A model generated the notes under the pieces. The model ran no database searches, had not been told where the DNA came from, and saw only the letters and a program-made list of their open reading frames with translations. A DNA stretch of 64,000 nucleotides from Bacillota bacterium (GTDB lineage Bacteria > Bacillota > Sulfobacillia > JABLXB01). Of this stretch, positions 25,326 through 32,697 are shown piece by piece. The first letter of the stretch is position 1, and each line of letters opens with the position of its first letter. Both the position numbers and the translations under genes were made by a program. The stretch spans positions 89,921 to 153,920 of the forward strand of contig JABLXB010000006.1 of NCBI GenBank assembly GCA_013178305.1, given 5' to 3'.

Positions 25326-25398
25326 AATAAGATAGGCGGCTACTATCCGAAAACGAGCTGTGGGTTCACTCTGATGACGATGTCTGGGGTGTAGACAG

Positions 25399-27207
25399 AT
25401 GACGAGCAACCTCCTGGCGACACAACCCATGAAATCATTTCTTCAGGAAGTAGCCGTTTCGGTGTCCACCATCCTGGACTTGGATGTAACAATCGTGGAC
25501 GCGTCTCTGGTGCGAGTGGCGGGTACCGGCGCCTACAGCAGCGTGGTGGACGAGCAGCTGCCCTTGTTGTGTTCCTTCGGTTCCGTGTTGCGTTCAGGTG
25601 CTCCCTGCCTCGTTTCGCGGCCGCGCGAGGATCCGGCGTGCTCGACGTGCGACAAACACGACCGTTGTCGTGAGACGTGTCACCTGGCTTTCCCACTGTC
25701 CCTGGAAGACCAGCCCGTCGGGGTTTTGTCGCTGGTCGCATTCACTGAGGAGCAGCGGCAACGAATCGTCCACCGTCAGGTCGAGTACTCCTCATTCCTC
25801 CACCACATAGCGAGACTCGTAGCCATGTCCCTACGTAGTGAAGTCACTTCCCGCAAGCTGGCGGAAGAACGTGACCGCCTGAACGGCATCGTCGACGCAA
25901 TTGCAGAAGGAATCATAGCTGTCGACGACATGGGGATCGTTGTGTGCTGCAACCGGGTGGCATACGAGGCTCTGGGTTTCGACAATCAGTGTGTTGTGAG
26001 CAAGCCGCTGGCTGACTTCATTCCCGAAGCACCTGTACTGGGGATCCTGAAATCCGGAACCGCCCACGTCAACAGGGAAGTCATCCTCCCCGGCCGGTCG
26101 CGACGATTGCGCCATATCAGTACAGGGACTCCCCTGTTCAGCCAGGGCAAGGTCGTGGGAGCGGTAGCCCTTCTCCGAACCGCAGAAGAAGCCCATCGTA
26201 TGGTTTATGAGATTTCGGAGCGCCAGCCGGACAGGGCCATCGACCACATCCTGGGCAATGATCCACGCCTCCAAGAGGCAAAGAAAATGGCCCTTGTTGC
26301 CGCCGCTGGTAACGCTACAGTCCTCCTGGCAGGAGAGAGCGGTACGGGTAAGGAGCTTTTTGCCCGGGCTATCCACTACCATAGCCCCCGGTCTGATGGA
26401 CCCTTCGTGGCTGTCAACTGCGCGGCTCTCCCTGAAGACCTCCTCGAATCCGAACTCTTTGGTTATGAAGAGGGAGCGTTTACAGGTGCCAAACGGGGCG
26501 GCAAGCCCGGGAAGTTCGAGCTGGCTGCTGGTGGGACCATTTTCTTGGACGAAGTGGCCGACTGTTCTCTACGGTTACAGGCAGAACTCCTGAGGGCTCT
26601 CGATAGGCGTGAGATCCAGAGGATCGGGGGCACGTGCACTGTCTACGTGGATGTGCGCGTAGTGGCGGCTACCAATCGAGACCTTGAGACGATGGTACGA
26701 CAGGGCGAATTCCGTGAGGACCTCTATTATCGTCTAAGTGTAATACCTATTCACATCCCACCCTTGCGCCAGCGTAAGGGCGACATCGGACTCCTTCTCG
26801 ACGCTATGCTGCAACGCTACTCTCGAGGTATGAACCACCTTGAGACGCAGATCTCTCCATCCGTAAGGAAGTTGCTGTGCGAGTACTCCTGGCCCGGCAA
26901 TGTGCGCGAACTGGAAAACACCGTTCAATACATGCTGCATGCCTGCACTGGTACCGTGATCGAGCCTGCGCATCTGCCACCGCGCATCCGCAAGAAATCC
27001 TCACATAGTCCGATGGGAGTATCGCTCGATCCGGCATCTGGCAGCCTGCTCATGCCCGCCGACGAGTGGGAGAAAGAAGCGATCGCCGAGGGTTTGAGGC
27101 GATACGGGAATGCACCTAACGCAAAAGAGCTGCTCGCGCGGGAGCTTGGGATGAGTCGTTCCAGCATATACCGAAAGATCAAGCGCTATGGTCTCGATAA
27201 CTTGTGA
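25399..27207 (+). CDS. Sigma-54-dependent activator with a Cys-cluster sensor and PAS domain
   Basis: The 602-residue regulator has four parts. A GAF-like sensor (about 1-150) carries a [14 protein letters not shown] cluster (C-X2-C-X5-C-X3-C, around residues 75-90). A PAS domain (about 155-270) follows. The AAA+ domain has Walker A GESGTGKE, a GAFTGA sigma-54 contact loop, FLDEVADCS and an RWPGN-like [12 protein letters not shown] Fis-type HTH ends the protein ([21 protein letters not shown]). The cysteines could bind an iron-sulfur cluster or metal, fitting control of a cysteine/sulfide gene. It is divergent from the desulfidase gene, its likely target. Confidence 0.9.
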   Translation: MTSNLLATQPMKSFLQEVAVSVSTILDLDVTIVDASLVRVAGTGAYSSVVDEQLPLLCSFGSVLRSGAPCLVSRPREDPACSTCDKHDRCRETCHLAFPLSLEDQPVGVLSLVAFTEEQRQRIVHRQVEYSSFLHHIARLVAMSLRSEVTSRKLAEERDRLNGIVDAIAEGIIAVDDMGIVVCCNRVAYEALGFDNQCVVSKPLADFIPEAPVLGILKSGTAHVNREVILPGRSRRLRHISTGTPLFSQGKVVGAVALLRTAEEAHRMVYEISERQPDRAIDHILGNDPRLQEAKKMALVAAAGNATVLLAGESGTGKELFARAIHYHSPRSDGPFVAVNCAALPEDLLESELFGYEEGAFTGAKRGGKPGKFELAAGGTIFLDEVADCSLRLQAELLRALDRREIQRIGGTCTVYVDVRVVAATNRDLETMVRQGEFREDLYYRLSVIPIHIPPLRQRKGDIGLLLDAMLQRYSRGMNHLETQISPSVRKLLCEYSWPGNVRELENTVQYMLHACTGTVIEPAHLPPRIRKKSSHSPMGVSLDPASGSLLMPADEWEKEAIAEGLRRYGNAPNAKELLARELGMSRSSIYRKIKRYGLDNL

Positions 27208-27264
27208 CGGAGTCCCCGCCACGGAGTTACCCCGCGGAGCCTGGGAGGTCTCACGTGGCCGTAA

Positions 27265-27318
27265 GGCGATCACTCGCTTCGACCATCGAGGTAACCCCGG
27301 TTGCAGGGAGTGATCGCC
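27265..27318. terminator. Inverted repeat between convergent operons
   Basis: GGCGATCACTC (27265-27275) is exactly complementary to GAGTGATCGCC (27308-27318), with a 32-base loop. It sits between the sigma-54 activator and the end of the ORP-like operon, which converge, and probably helps separate the two transcripts. There is no T-run. Confidence 0.45.
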
Positions 27319-27357
27319 AGCGTAGTTGCATTCCAGGGAGCGTGTCCACGATGCCGA

Positions 27358-28134
27358 TCAGGTCTTCCCCAGGACATTGGCGAAGCTTATGCTCGCTTCA
27401 CCCCGGTATTCCTCAACTAGACCGCTGTCACACGCCTTCGCAAAATCCGTGTCAAGTGGCAGGGACCCCAGATACCTTGCGTTGGTAGTCTCGGCGAGTG
27501 CCTGACCAGATGGCTCTCCAAATGGATAGATGTTCTCGCCACACTTGGGACACCTTACGAAACCCATGTTTTCGACTACTCCCAGAACAGGGATGTCCAT
27601 CTGCTTGACCATTTTGATGGCCTTTCTCACAACCATGCCGGCGAGGCCCTGCGGTGACGAGACGATCACTACCCCTTCCACCGGCAACGACTGCATCACC
27701 GTCAGAGGAGCATCGCCAGTCCCTGGGGGCAGGTCTACAATCAGGTAGTCTAGGTCGCCCCATATGACGTCCGTCCAGAACTGTCTCACCGCCGAAGCGA
27801 TAAGGGGGCCCCTCCAGATTACGGGGTCGTCTTCATGATCTAATAGCAGATTAAGCGATATCACTCGTATGCCGGATCTGGTTTTGGGCGCCACCAGTCC
27901 CAAGCCTGTGGTCTCTGCCTTCTGAGACAGCCCAAACATTCTCGGAATGCTGGGGCCGGTGATATCGGCATCCATTACCCCGACGGCGTAGCCATGCCTC
28001 GACGCCTCGACGGCAAGAAGCGCAGCCACCGATGACTTGCCCACGCCACCTTTACCACTCATGACGGCTATCACGTGCTGTATGTCGTTCAATTGGCCCT
28101 GGGGGAGTTTGGAAATGCCCTCGTTTCCTGTCAT
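27358..28134 (-). CDS. mrp: Mrp/NBP35-type iron-sulfur carrier ATPase
   Basis: This 258-residue P-loop ATPase has the deviant Walker A SGKGGVGKSS at about residue 28, DADITGPSIPRMFGL, a WRGPLIASAVRQFW segment, VDLPPGTGDAPLT, and a late RCPKCGENIYPFG with the CxxC that holds a bridging [4Fe-4S] cluster. Family members load or transfer iron-sulfur clusters. ATG 28134 has AGGAGG upstream and overlaps the preceding gene's stop as ATGA. It is the last gene of a seven-gene minus-strand operon resembling the ORP cluster of Desulfovibrio. Confidence 0.92.
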   Translation of the reverse strand: MTGNEGISKLPQGQLNDIQHVIAVMSGKGGVGKSSVAALLAVEASRHGYAVGVMDADITGPSIPRMFGLSQKAETTGLGLVAPKTRSGIRVISLNLLLDHEDDPVIWRGPLIASAVRQFWTDVIWGDLDYLIVDLPPGTGDAPLTVMQSLPVEGVVIVSSPQGLAGMVVRKAIKMVKQMDIPVLGVVENMGFVRCPKCGENIYPFGEPSGQALAETTNARYLGSLPLDTDFAKACDSGLVEEYRGEASISFANVLGKT

Positions 28135-28991
28135 GCCGTAAACGCCTCCTGTATCCTCTGCCACATGCACTGAATCTCTCTTGCAGCCGGTCCATTCGAA
28201 TATTCCACTACCGGCATTCCCTGAACCATAGCTCTCGTCACGTCGTGGTCGATAGGAATCCGCCCTAAGACGGGGACTCCCTTCTTGCGGCACCTGCTCT
28301 CGATCTGCCTCGAGACCGCCTCATCCAGGTCGAACCTGTTTATGCAGGCTGCGGTATTTACGCCGAAGGGTTCGCAAACCTTGAGAATCCGGCGGAAATC
28401 GTGAAAACCGGACACCGTGGGCTCGATCACGAGTAGAACGAGGGAGACCCCTGCCATCGATGCCATGACAGGGCACCCCATGCCCGGTGGTCCGTCCAGG
28501 ATTACCATGTCCTTGGCGGTCGTCTCTGCCACCTGCCGGGCTCTCTCGCGCAGGACCGCCACGAGCCTACCTGAGTTTCCTTCGCCGGCCACCAGCCGCG
28601 CGTGTATGAGCGGGCCGTAAGGGGTATCTGACTGAAACCAGTGACCGGAGATGCTGTCCACCATCTCTATAGCGTTCTCCGGACACACCCGTACACACAG
28701 CCCACACCCCTCGCAGGACGTTTCATCCACCACATACCCGCTGATAGCTTCGAACCTACAGGCAGAAATGCACTTGCCGCATGCGGAGCATCTCGATGAC
28801 TCGATCACAGCTTTCCTGGATCCCACGAACTCGTTTTCAGGCCCTTTCCTGCAATGCACTATCAGGTGAAGGTCAGCAGCGTCCACATCGCAATCCACAA
28901 GGACCGAGTCACCAGACAGTGCGGAAAAAGAACCCGTTATCGACGTTTTTCCCGTCCCACCTTTTCCGCTCAACAACAGCAACTCTTTCAT
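28131..28991 (-). CDS. MinD-family ATPase with inserted two-cluster ferredoxin domain (first of two)
   Basis: The 286-residue protein opens with KELLLLSGKGGTGKTS, a MinD-type P-loop. It carries an inserted 2x[4Fe-4S] ferredoxin module (CSACGKCISAC and CEGCGLCVRVC) between residues 65 and 115. The ATPase resumes with ILDGPPGMGCPV. In Desulfovibrio, paired proteins of this type belong to the ORP complex, whose cellular role is still debated. Its start overlaps the stop of the paralogue upstream (TGATG at 28989-28993). Confidence 0.9.
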   Translation of the reverse strand: MKELLLLSGKGGTGKTSITGSFSALSGDSVLVDCDVDAADLHLIVHCRKGPENEFVGSRKAVIESSRCSACGKCISACRFEAISGYVVDETSCEGCGLCVRVCPENAIEMVDSISGHWFQSDTPYGPLIHARLVAGEGNSGRLVAVLRERARQVAETTAKDMVILDGPPGMGCPVMASMAGVSLVLLVIEPTVSGFHDFRRILKVCEPFGVNTAACINRFDLDEAVSRQIESRCRKKGVPVLGRIPIDHDVTRAMVQGMPVVEYSNGPAAREIQCMWQRIQEAFTA

Positions 28992-29902
28992 CAATCCGTC
29001 ACCTGCCCGAGACGGTTGTGCGCACCGCTCAGCCCGGCGCCTGGCTCGCACGACGGCTTGCCCGCTGCACTGGCAACCCTGTCCCAGAGCATGCGGAAAC
29101 ACTCCTCCCATTCGCGGGAGACGGTGGAGACCGGTATCCCTCTCGCGTAGAGCCGCGCCAGGTCTTCATCATACGGCATGCGCATGAGAACGGGGATGCC
29201 TGCCTTGCGGCAGTACTCCGATACTTCGCCAGTGCCCAGGTCGCAACGATTGATGACTACCCCACCCGGTATGCGTACCTGGCTCAGCATGTCCAGCGCA
29301 ATCTCCAGGTCGTTGAGGCCGAACGGGGTAGGTTCGGTGACAAGAACGCAGAAGTCGCAGCCCTTAACCGATTCCACAACGGGGCAGGAAGTCCCGGGCG
29401 GGCAATCCAGTATGATAGCTCCTTCCTCCCATGCCAGCCGTTTGACCTGCCTGATTAGCGGGGGGGACATTGCTTCGCCTGGAGTCAGCCTACCGTGTAC
29501 GAAGCGTATGCGGGACCTAATCCCTTCCTCAATTTCGCCTATCTGCCTGGGAGTCTCCTTGAGCGCCTTCTCCGGGCACATTTCTACACACGCCCCGCAA
29601 GAGTGGCACAGCTCGTCGAGGATAAACACCCTATTCGGAGAAACGAGAATGGCATGAAACTGGCACACCTCTGAGCATACGTCGCAGTTGGTGCAGCGGC
29701 TTTCGTCGACCTGTGGTGCGGGGGTGAATGCGCTCCGCCTGACCGTCCAGGATGGCTTTACGAATAGGTGAGCGTTCGGCTCCTCCACATCGCAGTCAAT
29801 GAGCTGAACCGGTTCCCCGAGACCGCTCACCGCGAACGCCATATTCACCGCGACGGTCGTCTTGCCAGTCCCGCCCTTGCCGCTCGCAACGCATACTTTC
29901 AT
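28991..29902 (-). CDS. MinD-family ATPase with inserted two-cluster ferredoxin domain (second of two)
   Basis: The 303-residue paralogue has SGKGGTGKTT, DCDVEEPNAHLF, ferredoxin Cys sets CTNCDVCSEVC and CHSCGACVEMC, then ILDCPPGTSCPV and VTEPTPFGLNDLE. It diverges enough from its neighbour that the two probably form a heteromeric ATPase instead of being recent duplicates. ATG 29902 follows CGGGGGTG; an upstream in-frame start at 29947 lacks support. The operon continues with overlapping genes on both sides. Confidence 0.9.
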   Translation of the reverse strand: MKVCVASGKGGTGKTTVAVNMAFAVSGLGEPVQLIDCDVEEPNAHLFVKPSWTVRRSAFTPAPQVDESRCTNCDVCSEVCQFHAILVSPNRVFILDELCHSCGACVEMCPEKALKETPRQIGEIEEGIRSRIRFVHGRLTPGEAMSPPLIRQVKRLAWEEGAIILDCPPGTSCPVVESVKGCDFCVLVTEPTPFGLNDLEIALDMLSQVRIPGGVVINRCDLGTGEVSEYCRKAGIPVLMRMPYDEDLARLYARGIPVSTVSREWEECFRMLWDRVASAAGKPSCEPGAGLSGAHNRLGQVTD

Positions 29903-29983
29903 ACCCCGAACACCCCCGAAAACGGCGGCAGGCCGGCGAGGGGCCACCGCCTGCCGCCTCGATCACCGATCCGGGGTTACTCG

Positions 29984-30301
29984 TCATTCCCGGTCCTTAT
30001 TGCCGCGGTCTTCGATTTCTGACAACCGCTTTTCCACGTCGTTCAGCTCGGTTCTCAGCAGTTCGGCCTGCCTCCGCAGAAACTCGCCTTCATCCTGCGG
30101 TACGTCTGCCTGTCTCCACGGCGCCCAGGCCGCCAGCGCGCCAGCCCCTGCAAGTGCGGGCACAAATGCCCACCACCTCCTGGGAAGCCATGGGTAAAGC
30201 CTGCAGTTCGCCCCCCAGAGACCTCCGGAGCCCCCCAGTCCGGGCCTACCAGCGCCGCCCTTCCAGAAGCCAGGACCATAGATATCCCTGCCACGAAGCA
30301 T
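29984..30301 (-). CDS. DUF5320-like glycine-rich protein with coiled coil
   Basis: The 105-residue protein has an N-terminal Gly-rich stretch (GPGFWKGGAGRPGLGGSGG), a hydrophobic middle (RRWWAFVPALAGAGALAAWAPW), and a charged C-terminal helix (EFLRRQAELLRTELNDVEKRLSEIE) predicted as coiled coil. This layout matches the DUF5320 proteins commonly found with NifX/MinD cassettes. Its job is unknown. AGGAGGTGAGACTG precedes ATG 30301. Confidence 0.75.
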   Translation of the reverse strand: MLRGRDIYGPGFWKGGAGRPGLGGSGGLWGANCRLYPWLPRRWWAFVPALAGAGALAAWAPWRQADVPQDEGEFLRRQAELLRTELNDVEKRLSEIEDRGNKDRE

Positions 30302-30345
30302 CAGTCTCACCTCCTATCGCTCTTTGTCGACCAAGGCCAACAGGC

Positions 30346-30705
30346 CTAGGAGTGATGCTCGCACCCATCGGAGTCTGGATGGTCGCAGGCGCTCTCGCCC
30401 CGCTCAAGGGTTCCAGCGAGGTACTGTGCAACCGCTTTCTCAACGCTTCCGTATACCCCGGTAACGGTCTCGATCTTCTGCTCACTGAAAAGCGCCTGGG
30501 CCCTGGGCCCCATGCCGCCCGCAATTATGCAGGAGACTCCAAGCTGCCCAAGATATCCCGGGAGGAATCCCGGTTCATGCCCCGGATTGGGAATTATCGT
30601 GCGGCTCTTTACCTCGCCATTCTCAATCTCGAATAACGTGTACTCGGGACACCTTCCGAAGTGCGGCGAAACGTTTATCCCCTCCGTGGCCACTGCTATC
30701 TTCAT
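30346..30705 (-). CDS. NifX/NifB-type cofactor-binding protein (ORP-like)
   Basis: The 119-residue protein starts KIAVATEGINVSPHFGRCPEYTLFEIENG, continues with the GYLGQLGVSCIIAGGMGPRAQALF core of the dinitrogenase Fe-Mo cofactor-binding fold, and ends in a Cys/His-rich tail (CDHPDSDGCEHH). Relatives carry Mo/Fe or Mo-Cu-S clusters. No nitrogenase genes are nearby. ATG 30705 has GGGGGTG upstream. Confidence 0.88.
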   Translation of the reverse strand: MKIAVATEGINVSPHFGRCPEYTLFEIENGEVKSRTIIPNPGHEPGFLPGYLGQLGVSCIIAGGMGPRAQALFSEQKIETVTGVYGSVEKAVAQYLAGTLERGESACDHPDSDGCEHHS

Positions 30706-30758
30706 CAGATCACCCCCAACGTCGTCGAATAAGCGATAGACCTCGCTGGCTTCAAAAT

Positions 30759-31130
30759 TCAAATGCGGCCGGCGCCGAAGTGCTGGGATACTGTAGGGCC
30801 AGTGATCGGAGCCAGATTGCCGCCTTTGTACGCCTCAACAGCTTCCGCTACGGTCCCACTGACCCCCGAATACGCGTCAATCCTTGCAGCCTGAAGTGCG
30901 GAAATAGCGTTGGGACCCACGTTACCCACGATAACCGCCGAGACGCCCGCCTGCACCAGCGCCTGAGCAGTCTTCATTCCCGCCCCTCCAGGCGCGTCAA
31001 CTCCCGGATTGGGCAACGATTCGTGCCGCATCGTCTCAGTGTCCACCACGACAAAATACAGGCACCGGCCAAATCTGGGATCGACCTGGGAATCCATCCC
31101 CTTTCCCTGTGCGGGGACCGCAACCTTCAT
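30759..31130 (-). CDS. NifX/NifB-type cofactor-binding protein, second copy
   Basis: The 123-residue protein begins KVAVPAQGKGMDSQVDPRFGRC and has ALVQAGVSAVIVGNVGPNAISALQAARI, the ORP/NifX fold. It differs from the downstream copy in its core and lacks the Cys/His tail, so the two may act as different cluster carriers. GAGGGGAGGCTGGTGAA precedes ATG 31130. It is the second gene of the operon after the DUF134 regulator. Confidence 0.88.
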   Translation of the reverse strand: MKVAVPAQGKGMDSQVDPRFGRCLYFVVVDTETMRHESLPNPGVDAPGGAGMKTAQALVQAGVSAVIVGNVGPNAISALQAARIDAYSGVSGTVAEAVEAYKGGNLAPITGPTVSQHFGAGRI

Positions 31131-31162
31131 TTCACCAGCCTCCCCTCACAAAGTAAAATGTG

Positions 31163-31654
31163 CTACCAACGCCGCCTCGGCCCGTATCCACGCCCCCACG
31201 GAGCTCCCGCCGGCGGTCCACTTGTGCGGCCGAGAACTACCGCCACAGGTCCCCGCCCACATCTCGGACACGTTAACGCGGGGGCTTCCTCGTCCTCCTT
31301 ATCCGCTTTGACGACTCCCGCCTCCCATTCCTTACCGCACCCGAGACACCTCAACCGGTTCCCTGCCAGTTCGTAGTTGCCGCCTTCGATGCGGATAGCC
31401 CTTCCTTCCACCAGCCCCCTTACGAGTTTGAATCGGGCAGCGGCAAGCATCCTCTGAAAGGTACTCTGTGAAATGCCCATCTTCTCCGCACAAGAGTCCT
31501 GGTCCAACCCTTCGAGGTCCTTCAGCCGCAAGGCCTCCATCTCTTCCACGGTCAATACCTCTTCCTGAAGGTCGGCCATCGGAACCCCCGCCGGCTTGAA
31601 GTACCTCACATATGGGAAGAAGGCAACGTTACGCCGCTTAGGTGGTTTCGGCAA
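31163..31654 (-). CDS. DUF134 family DNA-binding protein with zinc ribbon
   Basis: The 163-residue protein has the DUF134 helix-turn-helix (LTVEEMEALRLKDLEGLDQDSCAEKMGISQSTFQRML, about residues 33-70). A C-terminal zinc-ribbon-like CLGCGKEW...CPRCGRGP follows, with a Gly/Arg-rich tail. It heads the ORP-like operon and probably regulates it. GGAGGG touches ATG 31660, so TTG 31654, seven bases from the Shine-Dalgarno sequence, is the likelier start. An inverted repeat around the promoter is a candidate operator. Confidence 0.85.
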   Translation of the reverse strand: MPKPPKRRNVAFFPYVRYFKPAGVPMADLQEEVLTVEEMEALRLKDLEGLDQDSCAEKMGISQSTFQRMLAAARFKLVRGLVEGRAIRIEGGNYELAGNRLRCLGCGKEWEAGVVKADKEDEEAPALTCPRCGRGPVAVVLGRTSGPPAGAPWGRGYGPRRRW

Positions 31655-31680
31655 CGTCATCCCTCCATAAGTTAATGTAC

Positions 31681-31733
31681 GACTTAGGATGTGCATCTAT
31701 ACCCATTATATGATCTAAGTCTGCCCAACGCAA
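31681..31733 (-). promoter_or_regulatory. Promoter and inverted-repeat operator of the ORP-like operon
   Basis: On the minus strand TTGCGT (31733-31728) lies 17 bases from a perfect TATAAT (31710-31705). GACTTAG (31681-31687) and CTAAGTC (31715-31721) are exact inverted arms flanking the -10, a layout expected for repression, possibly by the DUF134 protein. Nothing else is seen in the gap to 31817. Confidence 0.65.
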
Positions 31734-31817
31734 GACCCCGACCGCGTATCTACCAAGAAGTCCCGATCAACCTCTGCCTTCTTAGATAGTCGATCGCCGC
31801 ATTGTGCAGAGCGCTTG

Positions 31818-32369
31818 CTATTTAGCACCCATCCTCAGGCAGGAAATTATTTCTTCAAGTCTCGAAACAAGCGCCTTTACCCTGGGAGCCAGATACTCCT
31901 CCATCTCCGGATTTACCTCACCATATCGTCGCAATCGGCGAGGCTCGGAGTCCACCAACCCTTCCCATAGGCTGCTCGCCCTGGCAAAGATACTTGCACG
32001 CACAGATTGCGTGCGCATCTGAAGGTTTAGATCACTGCGCAAGACGTCCACTTCTTCTCTCAGGGCAATAACATGACGGCGAACCTTTTCCCTCTGTGCC
32101 GGGCTCAAGTCGTTTGTTTCGCTATACATAATACCTCGCCGCTCCCGACCGTCCGCCCAGGCCTCAAAGTCAAAAAGGGCCTCATCAAGCAGAGCGAGGA
32201 TAACCGATAGGCTGCGCCGTTGGCTTTCGTTCATAAGTTCCGCTGTCCGGAGATATTCCTCTGTACGGAGCATGTCCGGGCACATATCATTGACATTGTT
32301 GTCACCTGTGATTGCCTGGTCGGCGGTGTTCTTTCCTACGGACACAGCCTGGATAAAGCGACGCTTCAC
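31818..32369 (-). CDS. Unknown 183-residue helical protein controlled by a fluoride riboswitch
   Basis: The protein is mostly charged helix with no signal peptide or membrane segment. Residues about 35-75 (RTAELMNESQRRSLSVILALLDEALFDFEAWADG), 85-115 (AQREKVRRHVIALREEVDVLR) and the C-terminal LAPRVKALVSRLEEIISCLR look like helical-bundle or coiled-coil segments. I do not recognise a family. GTG 32369 has GGGGGGCGATAAC upstream. The frame is open further 5', but that part is the riboswitch. It is the only gene behind riboswitch (a). Confidence 0.75.
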   Translation of the reverse strand: MKRRFIQAVSVGKNTADQAITGDNNVNDMCPDMLRTEEYLRTAELMNESQRRSLSVILALLDEALFDFEAWADGRERRGIMYSETNDLSPAQREKVRRHVIALREEVDVLRSDLNLQMRTQSVRASIFARASSLWEGLVDSEPRRLRRYGEVNPEMEEYLAPRVKALVSRLEEIISCLRMGAK

Positions 32370-32420
32370 GTTATCGCCCCCCAGATAGGTTCGCAGCACT
32401 GGACCTCCACGGTGGTAAAC

Positions 32421-32495
32421 GAGAAAGCCCCTACGAGCAATCGTAGGAGCTATCATCTTGCGAAGAATCCGGCGAGCCCCATCGCCTGTGTTACG
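32421..32495 (-). promoter_or_regulatory. Fluoride (crcB) riboswitch (a), minus strand
   Basis: The aptamer opens with GGCGATGGGGCTCGCC (32486-32471). It continues to the conserved GATAGCTCCTACG, which pairs with CGTAGGGGCT across a six-base loop to form the terminator, followed by TTTCTCGTTT. The layout matches known crcB-motif RNAs base for base in the conserved parts. The regulated gene starts at 32369. Confidence 0.9.
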
Positions 32496-32499
32496 TTGA

Positions 32500-32528
32500 A
32501 TTATAATTGAGACATCCCTGGATTGCAA
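32500..32528 (-). promoter_or_regulatory. Promoter for riboswitch (a)
   Basis: On the minus strand TTGCAA (32528-32523) and TATAAT (32505-32500) are 17 bases apart and lead straight into the riboswitch aptamer. It diverges from the promoter of riboswitch (b), some 40 bases away. Confidence 0.75.
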
Positions 32529-32559
32529 GGCGCGCGGGGGTTGATGCCCACATTCTGGA

Positions 32560-32588
32560 TTGTCGCGGAAGCCGAGTAGGCATAATAT
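32560..32588 (+). promoter_or_regulatory. Promoter for riboswitch (b)
   Basis: TTGTCG (32560-32565) is 17 bases from TAATAT (32583-32588); CATAAT (32581-32586) is a second -10 reading. Weaker than the other fluoride-island promoters, but correctly placed just before the aptamer. Confidence 0.5.
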
Positions 32589-32589
32589 T

Positions 32590-32676
32590 AGAGAGGTGGC
32601 GATGGAGCTCGCCCATTCATTCGAGATCAGCCCTCGTGATAGCTCCTACAATTACCTGTAGGGGCTTTTTGCTTCT
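32590..32676 (+). promoter_or_regulatory. Fluoride (crcB) riboswitch (b), plus strand
   Basis: GGCGATGGAGCTCGCC (32598-32613) forms the first aptamer stem. GTGATAGCTCCTACA then pairs with TGTAGGGGC over ATTACC, followed by TTTTT: a textbook intrinsic terminator competing with the fluoride-bound fold. The MFS transporter starts at 32698. Confidence 0.93.
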
Positions 32677-32697
32677 ACAAGAAAATGGGGTGGGTTC

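Noticed and set aside
32370-32528. N-terminal extension of the 183-residue protein through the riboswitch
   Set aside because: These bases form the fluoride aptamer and terminator. The ribosome-binding site is at 32370-32382, so translation starts at GTG 32369.
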